DNA of 64,000 nucleotides from Pomphorhynchus laevis (taxonomy: Eukaryota; Acanthocephala; Palaeacanthocephala; Echinorhynchida; Pomphorhynchidae), in assembly GCA_012934845.2 (NCBI GenBank), contig WNNJ02002939.1, positions 22,362 through 86,361 of the forward strand. Reading direction: 5' to 3'. This document shows, piece by piece, positions 62,101-64,000 of the stretch. The notes under the pieces are model-generated. The model did no database searches. It saw nothing but the letters and a program-made list of their open reading frames with translations, and was not told the origin of the DNA. The position numbers and the translations under genes are program-made. Each line of letters starts with the position of its first letter. Positions within the stretch are counted from its first letter, which is position 1.

Positions 62101-63017
62101 CAACGCGCTTGGTTCTCCAGCGCTTAATGCAGACGGGTAAATATTTGCAGTTGCAAACCCCAGTCTTTGCAAGTGAACAAGGAGCCTTTGTTGTTTCAAA
62201 TCACCGTATAGCTTTTCTCCCAACTTCAATCCAGTTGTGGGGAGTACAAGCTACTGATGAGAGCCAACTAGCTCGAAACGGTGACTTTGTCATTTGCGAC
62301 AATTTCACTGTTGAATTTATTTCGTGGTGATGACGCCCTGATATCAAATGATTCCACGAGCAATATTATTTCCATTTGAGGAAATTTATTGATAGTATAA
62401 ATTGCGTAGACTTAGATCTGATTCTTTAAAATTTAGTTATTTGTTCTATATTTGTAATTACTTAAAAAGTTGAAACAATAAATTAATAAATAAAATTAAC
62501 TTAATTGTTTATTTAGTATAATTTTGATAAAATCTAAAAGGTGATAAATATGCAATACATATATCGTGTCGTGATTTATCAAGCTAGTCTAGATTAACGT
62601 TACACTCGTTATCCGAAGCTAATAAACAATAATATACTGCTATTTTTGCTACTAGAATTATCAATAAGTTTTGAAAACATTTTTTTACGAAAGTTTTATT
62701 TTCAGATAGTTGAAGAGCGTTGTGAATATAAGCCTGTTGTCGATCATTCTAATCCAGATGTAAATAGCTGTATTCAGGAAACATTATGTACCAAAACTGC
62801 TAAGATTAAAGCGATGGTTTCTCATGGAATCGGATTTGCCCTGGAACGCCTAGGAATTGGTCGATACAGTAAATACTCAGAACGTGCAACTCAGGGCTTA
62901 TTACAAGCTGCTACGCGTATGTATCGTATGAACGAAATGCAGTCACGTACTTATAAAGGCCATTGCCTAAATCATGCGTGCTTTATATGCAATGCAGTAA
63001 TAGGAAAAACAAACTGA
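56177..63017 (+). CDS. PRELI/MSF1-domain protein (PRELID1-like), three exons, complete
   Basis: Exons 56177-56265, 59759-59981 and 62706-63017 join in phase to give 207 aa (human PRELID1 219). The N-terminus MKDYFISHVLPFSWEHI...YWQKYPNTYS, then KHVISEDTLSKQ, HVPTWAERF, IEDIVVNTKSKTMTI and IVEERCEYKP follow the PRELI domain through its length. PRELID1 carries phosphatidic acid across the mitochondrial intermembrane space with TRIAP1 for cardiolipin synthesis. Splice sites are CAG|GT, TTTTTAG|C, ATG|GTTCGT and TTTTCAG|ATA. The ATG directly follows CTTTTTTAG, an acceptor-like tract. Intron 1 (3.5 kb) carries an antisense RLE LINE; intron 2 (2.7 kb) holds interspersed repeats and a complex duplication. 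The PRELID1 subgroup fits better than slowmo (PRELID3) because of the SEDT and PTWAERF blocks. Confidence 0.93.
56950..59280 (-). mobile_element. Decayed RLE-type LINE, copy 3, in intron 1 of the PRELI-domain gene
   Basis: Minus-strand remains parallel copy 2: LAKNGNYGKAV (about 59030), GDANLIALPKKE and RLIAVGETLHRLCSKC (about 58640), LRHNVIREVIFPAAL (about 57835), the RLE segment KRPTYIVFYGDLYLAVEFAV (about 57720) and MALMRGNATVML (about 57455), then a long poorly conserved tail. Many stops and frameshifts are present and the catalytic YxDD region is lost. It is antisense to the host gene. Confidence 0.8.
60420..60960 (+). repeat. Interspersed repeat family X, two copies
   Basis: Copies start near 60440 and 60680. 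Shared blocks are GAAATACGTCATTAGCATG (or variant), CTGATGACCTCTAGTCCTTA (about 60539) and CTGATGACCTCTAATCCTTA (about 60793), then the GTCTGTTATTTATTAGTCAA type core and TCATAAAAATTGATTTTATT. Both end in AT-rich tails. They match the DDX41-intron copies in order and orientation of blocks. Confidence 0.7.
61521..61640 (+). repeat. AT-rich tandem repeat, about 46-bp period, near three copies
   Basis: The core AATATTATTAAAATATTAAA recurs at about 61528, 61569 and 61614, separated by ACAATATA(T/C)AAAT type links. It lies directly beside the complex duplication. Confidence 0.8.
61651..62397 (+). repeat. Complex duplication: inverted A, B, A, B
   Basis: Segment A (62030-62221) is repeated exactly as its reverse complement at 61651-61842. 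Segment B (62213-62397) is repeated directly at 61844-62028 with one difference (GTGCTGACG against GTGATGACG). So the order is A-inverted, B, A, B, and the whole A-B unit (368 bp) exists once intact. It crosses an open frame (to the TGA near 62330) of about 82 codons with balanced composition and the motifs FVVSNHRIAFLPTSIQLWG and NGDFVICDNF. GC content is higher than the surroundings. I do not recognise the protein; it may be a duplicated fragment of a gene located elsewhere. Confidence 0.9.
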
Positions 63018-63717
63018 ATACATTTTATTCAATTCAAAAACTTTTGAAATATGAAATATTTTACCAAAAGTGCTTTCTTTAAAGTTGCCTGAATAAAATT
63101 GACAACATATCATATTATCCACAGCAAAGACGTGAGAAACTTACAAATTAGAGACTACCATTTATTTATCATACAAAAAATATATTTTCTCTAAACTGAA
63201 TTTCCATTTGTTTAAGCTTTGCAGATCAAAATTAGATTTTAACAAAAATTCAAGGGATTTTGATTCTATCATTTTACTTCATTTATACTATAAAGCATAA
63301 AGCAAGGCAAATAAACCTTATACAATAATAAAATATTATTTAATTTGCATCATTTTTAATTTATAAATTTTAATTTTACATTTTTAATTTAATTTTTATT
63401 TAGCATTATTTTTAATGCATTTTTTTAGATAAAATACATAGACTCAGTTAGCTGATCTGATTTATAATTTTTTCGAAGAAAATAATTTAAAGAATTTGGC
63501 CTCGCTCCAATTTTATCAAGGGAAATACGTCAATTTTTGTAAACAATTTTTTTTGTTAAATTACAAAATATTTTTTGTAGAACAACTTGCTATTGAAATA
63601 GAAACTAACGCTTTTAATTCTGCTCGTGATTTTACTTAGTGATATATCACGTTTAATATTATAAATATATAATATTATAAATAATATAAGTATTATAATA
63701 TTATTATAAATATTATG
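63018..63717. other. Region downstream of the PRELI-domain gene
   Basis: It includes likely 3' UTR (an AATAAA at about 63093). A trace of repeat family X lies near 63430 (ATAGACTCAGTTAGCTGATC, TTTGGCCTCGCTCC, GGGAAATACGTCAA). The rest is AT-rich with no gene. Confidence 0.5.
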
Positions 63718-63815
63718 TGAGCGTGCATGATGCATAGATTACTATATCGTCAGCTTACTGAATAACTTTAAAGCCGAAAGGGATTACGATGGAAGATAAA
63801 TCACTAAGAAGAAAA
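63718..63815 (-). mobile_element. 98-bp crumb of the family B LINE
   Basis: GTGAGCGTGCATGATGCATA onward matches 52443-52541, the RT region containing the YADD box, with roughly ten differences. Both sides are AT-rich tandem-like sequence. It shows that family B was active more than once or that a small piece was copied here. Confidence 0.85.
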
Positions 63816-64000
63816 TATTAATATTAATATAATATAATATTAATATAAATATTATAAGCACCTAAAAATTGGGTCAAAATTGTGCGTATAGAAAAATTGC
63901 ATATTTGATAACATTTTCACATATAAAATGTTATCTTAAAATAAGAAAACTTTAAGATAACGTTTTCCTAATTTCCTAAAAAGAAATTAAAAAATGGTAA

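Overview
The window is eukaryotic nuclear DNA from an AT-rich, repeat-laden invertebrate animal. It holds spliced metazoan genes (DDX41, a PRELI/MSF1-domain gene, a probable CUSTOS homologue) and many non-LTR retrotransposons. The gene introns fall into two size classes. Most are 44-57 nt; the rest are kilobases long and filled with repeats. Splice-acceptor-like tracts sit right before two start codons, which would fit spliced-leader trans-splicing as in nematodes, flatworms or rotifers. I cannot name the phylum from this sequence alone.

Layout. 1-4.3 kb: AT-rich DNA, a weak candidate small gene, and a 16-bp minisatellite. 4.3-6.85 kb: a decayed LINE with a restriction-like endonuclease (RLE). 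7.5-8.9 kb: the left arm of a 1-kb inverted repeat. 10.5-25.2 kb (minus): the complete DDX41 helicase gene, 14 exons by my reconstruction, predicted 605 aa. Its 7-kb intron 4 contains a protein tyrosine phosphatase-like exon whose catalytic Cys is Tyr, abutted by a nearly whole RLE LINE. The right arm of the inverted repeat lies in intron 8. 29.3-29.8 kb (minus): a short gene resembling CUSTOS.

31-55.9 kb is a retrotransposon landfill. It holds one nearly intact CR1-like LINE (plus strand, 33.6-37.8 kb), a fossil Ty3/Gypsy pol fragment, several same-family L2-like LINEs (mostly minus strand, partly nested), a Penelope-type GIY-YIG fragment, a 5'-truncated RLE LINE tail, and a second L2-like family with a 705-codon open reverse transcriptase ORF.

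56.2-63.0 kb (plus): a three-exon PRELI-domain gene, predicted 207 aa. Intron 1 carries an antisense RLE LINE. Intron 2 carries an interspersed repeat family and a striking inverted-plus-direct duplication (61.65-62.40 kb). The window ends in AT-rich DNA with a 98-bp LINE crumb.

The host genes are unrelated housekeeping functions: RNA helicase, mitochondrial lipid transfer, and a small nuclear or Wnt-related protein. They do not form an operon. No tRNA, rRNA, CRISPR or prokaryotic feature was seen.
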